Of a DNA stretch of 64,000 nucleotides, positions 47,937 to 57,895 are shown piece after piece. Below the pieces are notes generated by a model. That model worked only from the letters and a program-made list of their open reading frames with translations, was not told the DNA's origin and ran no database searches. The translations under genes were made by a program, and so were the position numbers. Origin of the DNA: Acidobacteriota bacterium (lineage in GTDB: Bacteria > Acidobacteriota > Thermoanaerobaculia > Gp7-AA8); contig JAJXWV010000050.1 in the NCBI GenBank assembly GCA_021781455.1, positions 22,503 through 86,502 on the forward strand, read 5' to 3'. Every line of letters begins with the position of its first letter. The stretch's first letter is position 1.

Positions 47937-48220
47937 GACCACAGAGACACAGAGGTACACAGCGCAGGCTCGCTGCGCTCTCGCGTTGGCTCATCAGCGT
48001 TGAGGGCGCGTAGCGCCCGACAGAATCTCTTCGCGGCGCGGAGAATTTGGAGGATCAACCCAACGCTGACACGTTGGGCTACATAGATATCGCCGCTCCG
48101 CGGCTGGAGTCGTCGCTCTTCAAGCTGTCTCGTCCGACCCACTGATTGTTTCGTTCGACCCACTGAAAATCCTGAACAGACAAAATCTCTTGCCCTCTGT
48201 GTCCCCTGTGGTGAATTGAT
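47937..48220. mobile_element. MITE-like element with CACAGAG ends, second copy
   Basis: Starts GACCACAGAGACACAGAGG and ends CCTCTGTGTCCCCTGTGGTG, an imperfect terminal inverted repeat of about 18 bases. Just inside the left end, GCAGGCTCGCTGCGCTC is shared with 37505-37522. Inside is the repeat ACGTTGGGCTACATAGATA then TCGCCGCTCCGCGGCTG (48070-48110), also found at about 37200-37236. No gene is seen. Confidence 0.5.
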
Positions 48221-48231
48221 TCTTCGCTCGC

Positions 48232-48676
48232 TCAGATGCCGATCTTCTGCGCGATGGCCTCGACCAGCCGCGGCAGGGCGGCCTCGCAGATCGGCGACAG
48301 ACCCTCGCCGACGTCGAAGCCCTCGCCGCACATCGTGATCTCGAAGGCCACGGGGGAAGTGCCGTAGAGGTTTTGCGCCAGCGCCAGGAGTGCGGCCGGC
48401 GTGAGCTGATGCGAGAAGTCGGAATCGGGTGCATCGCTGGAAACGGCCTGGCATCGCACGGACCCCGGCTTGCCGCCGCGCTCCGCATCGACGAAGAGAG
48501 CGAGCTTCGCCTGAGCGATCGTCCGGGCCAGCTCGGGGTCGAGCTGATGTGCGGTGAGAACGACGGTGCTCGCCGGCAGGTTCCTGCGAGCGAGCGACTC
48601 GACCGCTCGCCAGCCGATCCCGTCGTCGCCACGGAGAGTGTTGCCGTAGCCGACGACGACAATCGCGGCGCTGTCT

Positions 48677-48693
<17 letters not shown>
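48232..48693 (-). CDS. [NiFe] hydrogenase maturation protease
   Basis: A 153-residue protein of the HyaD/HoxW peptidase family: N-terminal VVVGYGNTLRGDDGIGW with the Glu/Asp-type metal residue, TAHQLDPELA with the second, and LFVDAERGGKPG. It cleaves the C-terminal peptide of the hydrogenase large subunit after nickel insertion. The large subunit encoded directly upstream has the matching cleavable tail. ATG at 48693 gives a 17-base overlap with hoxH; an upstream in-frame start at 48717 is possible. Last gene of the hydrogenase operon. Confidence 0.9.
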
Positions 48694-50098
<1,405 letters not shown>

Positions 50099-50112
50099 CC
50101 TTCCCCCCGTTC

Positions 50113-50179
50113 AGCGGGTAGCGTGTAGCGAGTAGCGGGTAGGGTGAGCCTACACGCTACCCGCTACCCACTACCCGCT
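50113..50179. repeat. GTAGCGG-type heptamer hairpin inside the hydrogenase operon
   Basis: Plus strand: AGCGGGTAGCGTGTAGCGAG then TAGCGGGTAGGGTG, two bases, and the inverted arm CCTACACGCTACCCGCTACC then CACTACCCGCT. It begins one or two bases after the hoxY stop on the minus strand and ends 15 bases before the hoxH ATG. As RNA it would fold into a long stem. Confidence 0.9.
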
Positions 50180-50180
50180 C

Positions 50181-50708
50181 TCATCCGAACTTCACGCCGG
50201 CGGCGCTCTCGGTTTTCTTCCCTTCCAGCAGCGCGGCGATGACTCCGGCGATCGACTTCGACGGCGGCGGACAGCCCGGGAGGGAAACGTCCACTGTGAC
50301 GAACTCGCGAAGGGGGCGGGCCTGCTTGAGCAGCACAGGAACGCCTTCGCTGGGGATCGTCTTCGCCTCGCCACCGCTCGCATACACACACTGCAGCAAC
50401 CGCGTCACCGGAATCGAGTTGCGCATGGCCGGGACGTTGCCGGTGACCGCGCAATCGCCCATGGCCACGAGGAGGTGCGTGCGCTGGCGGATCTTCTGGA
50501 TCCTGTTCAGGTCGTCTTGCGAGCTGACCGCTCCTTCGACCAGGGTGACGTCCACGTCTTCCGGAAACTCCTGCGCGTCGACCAGCGGCCCGTAGACGAG
50601 CTCGATCTTCTGGGCGAGCGAGATGATGGCCGCGTCCATGTCCAGCAGAGACATGTGGCAGCCCGAGCATCCGTCCAGCCACACCGTGGCCACCTTCAGC
50701 TTCTTCAT
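50181..50708 (-). CDS. hoxY: [NiFe] hydrogenase small subunit HoxY
   Basis: A 175-residue protein. Cluster ligands are Cys14 and Cys17 in WLDGCSGCHMSLLD, a Cys in MGDCAVTGNVPA and a Cys in LPGCPPPS: the four ligands of the single proximal [4Fe-4S] cluster, as in HoxY-type short small subunits that lack the medial and distal clusters. No Tat signal, so the enzyme is cytoplasmic. The ATG overlaps the hoxU stop (ATGA). Confidence 0.92.
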   Translation of the reverse strand: MKKLKVATVWLDGCSGCHMSLLDMDAAIISLAQKIELVYGPLVDAQEFPEDVDVTLVEGAVSSQDDLNRIQKIRQRTHLLVAMGDCAVTGNVPAMRNSIPVTRLLQCVYASGGEAKTIPSEGVPVLLKQARPLREFVTVDVSLPGCPPPSKSIAGVIAALLEGKKTESAAGVKFG

Positions 50709-51418
50709 GCCTCGGCTCCTCTCCAGCGCGCCAGCGAGGTGATCTTTTCGCTGCTCTTGGTCATCTCCTCGACGGCTCTCCCCTTTTCGGCGAGGGCCCC
50801 GGTCGGGCAGGCCTGCACGCATTTGCCGCAGTTCGTGCAGCTCTGCGCCTCGCCCCACTTGGCGTTGAGGTCGCTCACGATGCGCGAATGAATGCCGCGG
50901 GAACGGACCTCCCAGACGTGCGCGTGCTCGAGCTCGGCGCAGACGCGCACGCAGCGCGAGCAGAGGATGCAGCGGTTGTGGTCGAGAACGTAGCGGGGAT
51001 GCGAGACGTCGACGTCGAGCTTCGGGTAGTTGAAGGCGAAGCGGACGTTGGTGACGCCGAGCTCCGTCGCCAGGGACTGCAGCTCGCAGTGGCCGTTCGA
51101 CACGCACACCGAACAGACGTGATTGCGCTCGACGAGCAGCAGCTCGACGGTCATCCGCCGATAGCGCGCCAGCTTGGCCGAGCTGGTCGTCACGGACATT
51201 CCCTCATGGACCGGAGTCGTGCAGGCGGGTAGGAGACGGTCGGTTCCCTGCGCTTCGACGATGCAGACACGGCACGCACCGACCGGCGTCAGGCCGGCCA
51301 GATGACAGAGTGTGGGGATGTGCTTTCCGCTCGCCGTCGCGGCCTCGAGAATGGTCTGATCTTCGCGAGCGCTGATCAGCTCACCGTCGATGCGGATCGA
51401 AACGTTTTTCGGTGGCAC
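50705..51418 (-). CDS. hoxU: Hydrogenase electron-transfer subunit HoxU
   Basis: A 237-residue iron-sulfur protein like the N-terminal part of NuoG. Order: plant-type [2Fe-2S] domain (PTLCHLAGLTPVGACRVC and LLPACTT), a His/Cys-ligated [4Fe-4S] site (NHVCSVCVSNGHC), and two further [4Fe-4S] sites (CILCSRCVRVC and CTNCGKCVQACPTGA). It wires HoxY to the flavin subunit. GTG start with AAGGAG upstream, 15 bases after the preceding gene. Confidence 0.92.
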   Translation of the reverse strand: MPPKNVSIRIDGELISAREDQTILEAATASGKHIPTLCHLAGLTPVGACRVCIVEAQGTDRLLPACTTPVHEGMSVTTSSAKLARYRRMTVELLLVERNHVCSVCVSNGHCELQSLATELGVTNVRFAFNYPKLDVDVSHPRYVLDHNRCILCSRCVRVCAELEHAHVWEVRSRGIHSRIVSDLNAKWGEAQSCTNCGKCVQACPTGALAEKGRAVEEMTKSSEKITSLARWRGAEA

Positions 51419-51433
51419 GGTCTCGCTCCTTCC

Positions 51434-54400
51434 TCAGGTGACGTTCGCGGCGGCGAGGTCGCAGCGCAGACATCGCTCCGCTTCCTCGCGTGCTTCTTCC
51501 GGCGTAAGCGCCGCGACGACCTCGGCCTGGCAGCGCGCACGAACGGCGGGCTCCAGCATTCGTCCGGCATGCCGCGGTGATGGGGCGGGCTCCTCAGGCA
51601 CGACCTGTTCGTACTCGAATTCGGAGAAGAGCCGCTGCCAGCGGTCGGCCTCCATGAGCTGGCGGTCGATGCTGCGCGCGGCCTGCTTGCCGAGGCCCAT
51701 GGCGCTGGAGACGTTGGAGGCGCCGCTGGTGACGTCCCCACCGGCAAAGAAATGGCCGCGGCTCGATTCGAGCGTGAAGCGGTTCACGTCGATCGAGCCG
51801 TTCTCTTTGAGCCGCAGGTCCGACGCGTGTGCGAACTCGGCGTCGATGCTCTCGCCGATGGCGAGGATGACGGTGTCGCAGTCGTGGCGCTGGATCTCGC
51901 CCGTAGGGATCGGTTTGCGCCGTCCGGAAGTGTCGAACTCGCCCAGGCTCGTCTTGACGGTCTCGATCGCTTTCACGTTGCCGCTGTCATCGCCGAGGAT
52001 GCGATGCGGTGCGGCGAGGAAGACGAACTTCGTTCCCTCCTGCTCAGCCGCGTGCGTCTCCTCCTCGATGGCCGGCATGTCCTTCCGCCCGCGGCGGTAG
52101 AACACCGTGGCCTCGGCACCTCTGCGGATCGCGGCGCGCGCCGAGTCGATGGCGGCATTGCCTGCCCCGATGATGGCCACCTTCCTGCCGATGCGCACCT
52201 CTTCGCCGCGGCCGAGCGCTTCGAGGAAGGGCAGCGCGCCGTAGACGCCCTTGAGCTCGCGACCGGCCTGGCTGATCTCCGCTTGCTTCCAGGTGCCGAT
52301 GGCGATGAAGACCGCGTCGAAGTCGTCGTCGAGGTCGTTGAGCAGAACGTCGGTTCCGACGCGAACGTTGAAAATGAATTTCACGCCGGCGCGCGCGATC
52401 ATCTCGATCTCGCGCTCGAGCACGTCCTTCGGCAGGCGGTACGTGGGGATGGCGAAACGAAGCATTCCGCCGGCGGCCGGTTTCTCGTCGAACACCGTGA
52501 CGTCGTGCCCGAGCATGGCCAGGTAGAACGCGGCGGTGAGCCCGGCCGGACCGGCGCCGGCGACGGCCACCTTGCGGCCCGTCGGATCGAGCTTGTGCCG
52601 CAGGACCCGCGCGGCCATCTCGTCGAAGCGGTCCGAGAGGAGCAGCGAATCGGCGACGAGCCGGTGCACGGCCCGCACATTCACCGGCTCATCGAGCGTC
52701 TGACGCCGGCAGCGGCTCTCGCATTGATGCTGGCAGACCCTTCCAGTCGATGCCGGGAGCGGATTGTCGAGGAACATCGCCTCGAACGCGTCTTCGATCC
52801 GGCCCTCTTTCTCGAGCGCGAGGAAGCGGGGGATGTTGATGTGCAGCGGACAACTGTTCTCGCACGGCGAGAGGGCCAGTTCCTCGCACACTCCGGCAGC
52901 GCATCGATGGGCCACGATGTGATCGTCGAACTCCTGACCGAAGTGCCGGAGCGCGGTGAGCACGGGGTTAGGCGCACTCTGTCCGAGCCCGCACAGCGAG
53001 CACTCGCGCATGTAGTGACTGAGCTCGTCGAGCAGCTCGACGTGCCGAGCCGTCCCCACGCCCTCGGTGATCCGGTTCAGGATGCGCAGCGACTTGTCCA
53101 GGCCGACGCGGCAGGGAATGCACTTGCCGCACGACTCCGAATGGGTGAACTCGATGAAGTACCGCGCCACGTCGACCATGCAGTTGTCTTCATCCATCAC
53201 CACCATGCCGCCCGATCCCATGATCGAGCCGAGCTGGGCCAGGTTCTCGTAGTCGACCGGCGTGTCGAACATCTCGCGCGGAATGCAGCCGCCCGACGCT
53301 CCACCGGTCTGGATGGCCTTGATCTCGCGGCCTGCGATTCCCCCCTCGCCGATGTCGTAGATGAAGGTCTTGAGAGGCGTGCCCAGGGGCATCTCCACGA
53401 GACCGGTGCTCTGGACCCTGCCGACGAGCGAGAAGACCTTCGTTCCCGAGCTCTTCGCGCTTCCGGTCTGCGCGAACCAGAGCGGTCCGCGCGTGACGAT
53501 GGGTGCGATGTTGTACCAGGTCTCGACGTTGTTGATGTTCGTCGGTTTTCCCCAGAGGCCCTTCTGCGCCGGATACGGCGGGCGCGGCCGTGGTCGTCCC
53601 GCCTGTCCTTCCAGCGAAGCGATGAGCGCCGTCTCTTCCCCACAGACGAATACGCCGGCCCCCTGGACGACTTCGATGTCGAAGTCGAAGCCGCGGCCGA
53701 GGATGTTCTCGCCGAGCAGACCGTACTCGTGCGCCTGCTCGATCGCCCGGCCAAGGCGGTGAACGACCAGAGGGTACTCGGCGCGAACGTAGATGATGCC
53801 GCGCGTCGCTCCCATCACGTATCCGCCGATGAGCATCCCTTCGAGAAGGTTGTGCGGATCGCCCTCGATCTCGTTGCGGTTCATGTACGCGCCGGGATCG
53901 CCTTCGTCGGCGTTGCAGATGATGAACTTCTGGTCGGCCTTCGCTTTGGCGAGGAACTCCCACTTGTTTCCCGTGAGATAACCGGCGCCGCCGCGGCCGC
54001 GCAGCTTCGCGGCCTTGACCTTCTCGATCACGCTCTCCTTGGCGCCGTCGATCAGGACGCTGTAGAGCGCCTGGTAGCCGCCGATGCCGATGTACTCCTC
54101 GATGTCATCGGGATTGATGAACCCGCAGTTGCGCAGGACGATCTTTTTCTGCCCCTTGAAGAACGGCACCTCATCCCACGCGGGGATCTCCGGATAGCCG
54201 TCGCCGTAGTGCAGGTGTCCGGTGACGTGATCCCACTGCTCGACCTTGCAGTAGGCCAGATCGGGGGTGATGCTGCCGGACGAGAGGTCCTGCAGGATTC
54301 GCCCGACGTCGTTCGCCTGGACGCGCCGAAGCAGAACGAGAGGACTGCCGGGGAGGCGAACGGCCGCGAGCGGCTCCTCGTAACACGCCCCGAAGCAGCC

Positions 54401-54592
54401 GACGCTCGCCAGCACCGCGTCGATCCCGGCCCTGTCGATGGCCTCGGAGAAGGCGTGGTAAACCCCTTCCGCGCCGGCACCACGGCCGCAGGTGCCCATG
54501 CCTACGGTGACCCGCGGGACCGGAGGCATCACCTTCGCCAGTCCTGCCTCACGGACGTCGTTGAACGCGCTGATGTCCTGGATGCGCGGCAT
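51434..54592 (-). CDS. HoxF (NuoF-type diaphorase) fused to GltD-type FAD/NADPH module
   Basis: A 1052-residue fusion. Residues 1-120: thioredoxin-like [2Fe-2S] domain (GMGTCGRGAG, VGCFGACYEEP; one usual Cys is missing). Residues 130-550: NuoF part with the NADH loop LRGRGGAGYLTGNKWEF, the FMN loop NADEGDPGAYMNRNE and the [4Fe-4S] motif ESCGKCIPCR with CSLCGLG. Residues 565-1052: GltD/NfnB-like module with cysteine motifs CENSCPLHINIP and CQHQCESRCR, FAD fingerprint VAVAGAGPAGLTAAFYLA, NADPH fold IIGAGNAAIDSARAA with FYRRGRKDMPA, and a closing FAGGDVTSGASNV. It could handle two pyridine nucleotides. The ATG overlaps the hoxE stop by one base. Confidence 0.92.
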   Translation of the reverse strand: MPRIQDISAFNDVREAGLAKVMPPVPRVTVGMGTCGRGAGAEGVYHAFSEAIDRAGIDAVLASVGCFGACYEEPLAAVRLPGSPLVLLRRVQANDVGRILQDLSSGSITPDLAYCKVEQWDHVTGHLHYGDGYPEIPAWDEVPFFKGQKKIVLRNCGFINPDDIEEYIGIGGYQALYSVLIDGAKESVIEKVKAAKLRGRGGAGYLTGNKWEFLAKAKADQKFIICNADEGDPGAYMNRNEIEGDPHNLLEGMLIGGYVMGATRGIIYVRAEYPLVVHRLGRAIEQAHEYGLLGENILGRGFDFDIEVVQGAGVFVCGEETALIASLEGQAGRPRPRPPYPAQKGLWGKPTNINNVETWYNIAPIVTRGPLWFAQTGSAKSSGTKVFSLVGRVQSTGLVEMPLGTPLKTFIYDIGEGGIAGREIKAIQTGGASGGCIPREMFDTPVDYENLAQLGSIMGSGGMVVMDEDNCMVDVARYFIEFTHSESCGKCIPCRVGLDKSLRILNRITEGVGTARHVELLDELSHYMRECSLCGLGQSAPNPVLTALRHFGQEFDDHIVAHRCAAGVCEELALSPCENSCPLHINIPRFLALEKEGRIEDAFEAMFLDNPLPASTGRVCQHQCESRCRRQTLDEPVNVRAVHRLVADSLLLSDRFDEMAARVLRHKLDPTGRKVAVAGAGPAGLTAAFYLAMLGHDVTVFDEKPAAGGMLRFAIPTYRLPKDVLEREIEMIARAGVKFIFNVRVGTDVLLNDLDDDFDAVFIAIGTWKQAEISQAGRELKGVYGALPFLEALGRGEEVRIGRKVAIIGAGNAAIDSARAAIRRGAEATVFYRRGRKDMPAIEEETHAAEQEGTKFVFLAAPHRILGDDSGNVKAIETVKTSLGEFDTSGRRKPIPTGEIQRHDCDTVILAIGESIDAEFAHASDLRLKENGSIDVNRFTLESSRGHFFAGGDVTSGASNVSSAMGLGKQAARSIDRQLMEADRWQRLFSEFEYEQVVPEEPAPSPRHAGRMLEPAVRARCQAEVVAALTPEEAREEAERCLRCDLAAANVT

Positions 54593-55116
54593 CACTCACG
54601 CTCCCCTTCCAGCGTCCTGATCTCGCGCTGCAGCGTGCGCTCGTTCACATGACCGCAAATCCTGTGGTCGACTTCCACGACCGGCGCGAGCGTGCACTGG
54701 CCGAAGCAGGCCACCGTCCGAATGGTGAAGCGACCGTCCGCGGTCGTGAGCCGCACCCGATCCTCCTCGGCGCCATCGGTATCCACACCGAGATCGAGGC
54801 GGAGGCTCTGCAGCAGGTTGCGCGAGCCGAGGATGTGGCAAGCCGTGCCGCTGCAGATGGTGATCGTGTGGTCGCCCTGCGGGTCGAGGTTGAACAGCGA
54901 ATAGAACGTGGCCACGCTGTAGACGCGCGACAGCGGCGTCCCGGTCTTCGCGGCGATGTACCGTAGCACCTCGAGCGGGAGGTATTTGCGGCGGTTGTGA
55001 TCCTGGACCGCCTCGAGGACCCCGAGGAGAGCGCCGGGATGACCTGCGCGGCCGGCAATCACCTGATCGATGAAGGTGCGCTCCCCGATGTCGAGGGCTT
55101 CCGACGATGTGTGCAT
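54592..55116 (-). CDS. hoxE: Hydrogenase diaphorase subunit HoxE (NuoE-type)
   Basis: A 174-residue protein of the NuoE family: helical N-terminus (LGVLEAVQDHNRRKYLPLEV, GTPLSRVYSVATFYSLF) and thioredoxin-like [2Fe-2S] domain with CSGTACHILG and ACFGQCTLAP giving the four Cys ligands. It is the first gene of the hydrogenase operon and works with the NuoF part. The start at 55116 has an excellent AAAGGAG site; a GTG/ATG further upstream in frame lacks one. Confidence 0.92.
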   Translation of the reverse strand: MHTSSEALDIGERTFIDQVIAGRAGHPGALLGVLEAVQDHNRRKYLPLEVLRYIAAKTGTPLSRVYSVATFYSLFNLDPQGDHTITICSGTACHILGSRNLLQSLRLDLGVDTDGAEEDRVRLTTADGRFTIRTVACFGQCTLAPVVEVDHRICGHVNERTLQREIRTLEGERE

Positions 55117-55317
55117 GGCGCTCCTTTCCGGAATCGGCCGTTGACCAGCCGGTAGCGTATGCACGAGGGGCGAATCGAAACGTGATTCGACCTGCCAGCA
55201 GTTGTATGCCGCGCGTCGATCATCCGGTAGTAAGGGACACTCTCACGATGTGGGGAATGCGGCACACGGGTGCGGTGAGGGGGCGCACGTCGGTTACGCG
55301 CTGGTGACATTGCCGCC

Positions 55318-55396
55318 AGGGACGCGCAGCAGCGCGTCCGCAGCCTTGGTCATCAGACGCCGTAAGAGTTGCGGACGCGCTGCTGCGCGTCCCTAC
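55318..55396. repeat. Pair of inverted REP-like elements
   Basis: AGGGACGCGCAGCAGCGCGT at 55318 and its inverse GCGGACGCGCTGCTGCGCGT at 55371, the same element as at 35741. The right copy ends with CCCTAC, whose CTA is the complement of the TAG stop of the kynureninase-like gene (55393-55395). Confidence 0.85.
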
Positions 55397-56571
55397 TTCG
55401 TCGCCACGGCGCCCACCACCTCGTCGATCAGATCGAAGGCGACTTCGATCTCCTCGTCGGTGGTGTAGAAGTGCGGCGAGAGGCGGATGCCGGCGTTCGG
55501 GCGATAGTCGCAGAGAACGCCGATCTCGTTCAGTCGCGAGACCACGTCGTAGGCGTGGGGCAGCTGGAAGCAGACGGTCCCGCCGCGGCGCTGCGGCTCG
55601 CGCGGCGTGCGCAGAGTGAAGCCGCGCCGCTCCGCGAAGCGAATGATCTTCTCGGTCTGGCGCAGCGATTTCTCGCGGATGGGCGCGAGATCCGCGCCTC
55701 CGGCGGCGGCCACGATCTTCGGGCCCTCACGCGCCGCGTAGAGCGCCGGCACGGCGGGCGTGCCGGTGCCGAAGCGCAGCGGGTCGTCCCGGAAGCGCAT
55801 CGGAGGCACTTCGAACGCAAACGGCGACTCGTGTGCCATCCAGCCGGTGAAGGCTGGCTCGAGCCGCGGCCGCAACGCTGGATCGACGAACAGGAATCCG
55901 CCACCCGGCCCGCCGCAGAGCCATTTCAGCACGCCGCCGACTGCGATCTGCACGCCCCACTCGACGAGCTTTACTGGAGCGATGCCGGCCGACTGAAAGA
56001 CGTCCAGCACGAGCGTCGCCCCGACCTCGCGGCAGCGGCGCGCCACGGCTGCCACGTCGACCATCGCCGACGATTCAAACAGCACGTGCGACAGCGGCAC
56101 GAGACTCGTGCGCTCGTCGATGGCGCTCAACAACCGGTCGAGGTCGACGGCCAGACCACTGCCGTCGTGCGGAATGGACACGATCTCCGCGCCCAGCCGG
56201 CGCGCCAGCCGGTCGTAGAGATAGCGCACCGACGGGAACTCCCCTTCCACCATCACGACGCGATTCCGCGGCGGCGCGTAATCGAACGATGAGATGACGA
56301 CTGCGGAGGCGCTGGTCACGTTCGGCAGCATGACCACGGACCGGGGAGGAGCGCCGAGAAGAGGAGCGATGAGGTCGCCGACGTCGGCGGACATCGTCCA
56401 CCAGGCCTCTTCCCAGGCGCGGACGCCGCGGGCGCCCCAGAGGTCGGCGTACTCGGCCAGCGCGCCGCGCGCAGCCTCAGGCATGGCGCCGAGAGAGTGC
56501 GAAACGAGATACTTCGTCGAGCGGAGGATCGGAAAGCGATCGCGGTAGCGGAGGAGAGGATCGTCGGTCAT
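55393..56571 (-). CDS. Kynureninase-like PLP enzyme
   Basis: A 392-residue class V aminotransferase-fold protein. N-terminal FPILRSTKYLVSHSLGAMP and AWWTMSADVGDLIAPLLGAP are typical of kynureninase relatives. PLP contacts: VTSASAVVISSF, LVLDVFQSAGIAPV (Asp for the pyridine N), and the aldimine lysine in AVGGVLKWLCGGPGGGFLFV. Kynureninase splits kynurenine into anthranilate and alanine; other tryptophan-catabolic genes are absent here, so the substrate could be different. The gene stop coincides with the edge of a REP-like element. Confidence 0.8.
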   Translation of the reverse strand: MTDDPLLRYRDRFPILRSTKYLVSHSLGAMPEAARGALAEYADLWGARGVRAWEEAWWTMSADVGDLIAPLLGAPPRSVVMLPNVTSASAVVISSFDYAPPRNRVVMVEGEFPSVRYLYDRLARRLGAEIVSIPHDGSGLAVDLDRLLSAIDERTSLVPLSHVLFESSAMVDVAAVARRCREVGATLVLDVFQSAGIAPVKLVEWGVQIAVGGVLKWLCGGPGGGFLFVDPALRPRLEPAFTGWMAHESPFAFEVPPMRFRDDPLRFGTGTPAVPALYAAREGPKIVAAAGGADLAPIREKSLRQTEKIIRFAERRGFTLRTPREPQRRGGTVCFQLPHAYDVVSRLNEIGVLCDYRPNAGIRLSPHFYTTDEEIEVAFDLIDEVVGAVATK

Positions 56572-56592
56572 ATTCGTGGAAGCCCCCAGTCC

Positions 56593-57339
56593 TCAATTCT
56601 TCTTGCCGAAAGTCTTCTCCACATACGCCCGGATCCGTTCGTGCGTCTCGGGTGCGGTCCAGGCGGCGCGCACGTCGCCGGTCGTGATCGTGTCGGCGTT
56701 GCGCACGAAGGGCGCGCGAATCTGCAGCTTGGTCATGCGGAAGACGTCCGGCGGAATTGCCGCCAGGTGGGTGGCCAGGGCGTGCGCGGCGCTGGGCAGC
56801 CCTTGCTGCACCACCACGCGGTCGATGATGCCGATGGCGTGAGCGAGCTCGGGATCGACCGTGCGCCCCTGATAGACCATGAGCTGAAGGTGCGGCTGCG
56901 GAATCGCAAAACGCACCACCTCCAGGGCGATTGGCGGGAACGGAACGCCGACGAGCATCTCCGCGACGCCGATATGACCGCCGGACATCAGCCGCGCGTC
57001 GGCGGCAAAGACCATGATCGCGCCGCCGGCGATGGCGTGCCCGTTCGCCGCGGCCACGAGCGGTTTGGGAAAGAGGAACTCCGTGCGGATGAGCGCTTCG
57101 AGCGCCGTCACGAACGGAGCGGCGTAGATGGCGCCGCCCTGCGACAGGCGCACGAGGTCCACTCCTGCAGAAAAGATCGATCCCTTGCCCGTGAGGATCA
57201 CGGCGCGAACGTCGTCCGCGGCGGCTGCCCCGTCGAGCTCACGGCGAATCGCTTCGCAGAGCTCCTGGTCGAGAGCATTGGCTTTGCCGTGCGCTAGGCG
57301 CAGAGTGAGGATGCCGTCGCTGCTTTCCCGTTCGATCAT
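56593..57339 (-). CDS. Enoyl-CoA hydratase/isomerase family protein
   Basis: A 248-residue crotonase-fold protein. Oxyanion-hole regions are present (GKGSIFSAGVDLVRL and ANGHAIAGGAIMVFAADARL). In the canonical hydratase a Glu pair performs catalysis; here the region reads HIGVAEMLVGVPFP with one clear Glu. It acts on acyl-CoA esters, possibly in fatty or aromatic acid breakdown. It lies 21 bases upstream of the kynureninase-like gene on the same strand, so they may share a transcript. Confidence 0.85.
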   Translation of the reverse strand: MIERESSDGILTLRLAHGKANALDQELCEAIRRELDGAAAADDVRAVILTGKGSIFSAGVDLVRLSQGGAIYAAPFVTALEALIRTEFLFPKPLVAAANGHAIAGGAIMVFAADARLMSGGHIGVAEMLVGVPFPPIALEVVRFAIPQPHLQLMVYQGRTVDPELAHAIGIIDRVVVQQGLPSAAHALATHLAAIPPDVFRMTKLQIRAPFVRNADTITTGDVRAAWTAPETHERIRAYVEKTFGKKN

Positions 57340-57594
57340 GAGCTCGATTCTATCGTCGCCGGGCTTTCCGGCAGGAGTCGTCGGCGGTGACCAACCCCAC
57401 CCGCAAATGGTTGCGCATGAGTGTATGGTGGCTGCATCGAGGTACCTTCCTCGCAGCCAGACTTCTGCGCTAAGTCAGATCCTGGATCCCGTCACCCTTA
57501 GCAAACAGCTCTCGCTCCATCGCAGACTCATCCGCTGGCCGGTTCCACACGGGCGCCAATGGCTGCGGCGGAATCAAAGAGCCGAGGAGCTCCC

Positions 57595-57885
57595 GTGAAG
57601 GTTTACGTCGGCAATCTCTCCCGGAACATCGACGATGCACAATTTCGCCAGCTTGTGGCTTCATTCGGCGATCTCGAGTCGGCGGCGCTCGTCAGGGACG
57701 TGGCCACAGGGGAATCGCAGGGATTCGGGTTCGCGGAGTTCACGAATCCGGATCAGGGCCAGGCTGCGATCAATGCCCTGAATCAGCTCGACTTCGACGG
57801 AAACGTGCTGGTGGTCAACAAGGCCCTGCCTCCGCGAGGCCCACGTTTTACCGCCTCGGTCATTCGCGGCTCGAGAAGGGAATGA
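57595..57885 (+). CDS. RRM-type RNA-binding protein
   Basis: A 96-residue single RNA-recognition motif: RNP2 VYVGNLS at the start, RNP1 SQGFGFAEFT, and a short basic tail (GSRRE). Small bacterial RRM proteins of this type are often cold- or stress-linked and bind single-stranded RNA. GTG at 57595 is chosen for the ideal AGGAG five bases upstream; the frame is open to an ATG at 57559. No operon partner. Confidence 0.88.
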   Translation: MKVYVGNLSRNIDDAQFRQLVASFGDLESAALVRDVATGESQGFGFAEFTNPDQGQAAINALNQLDFDGNVLVVNKALPPRGPRFTASVIRGSRRE

Positions 57886-57895
57886 CGATCCGCCG

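Noticed and set aside
51752..54652. A 966-codon open frame on the plus strand
   Set aside because: It lies opposite the hoxF-gltD fusion and is composed of Arg, Asp, Val and Ala-rich antisense sequence without any domain; the minus-strand gene has complete cofactor motifs.
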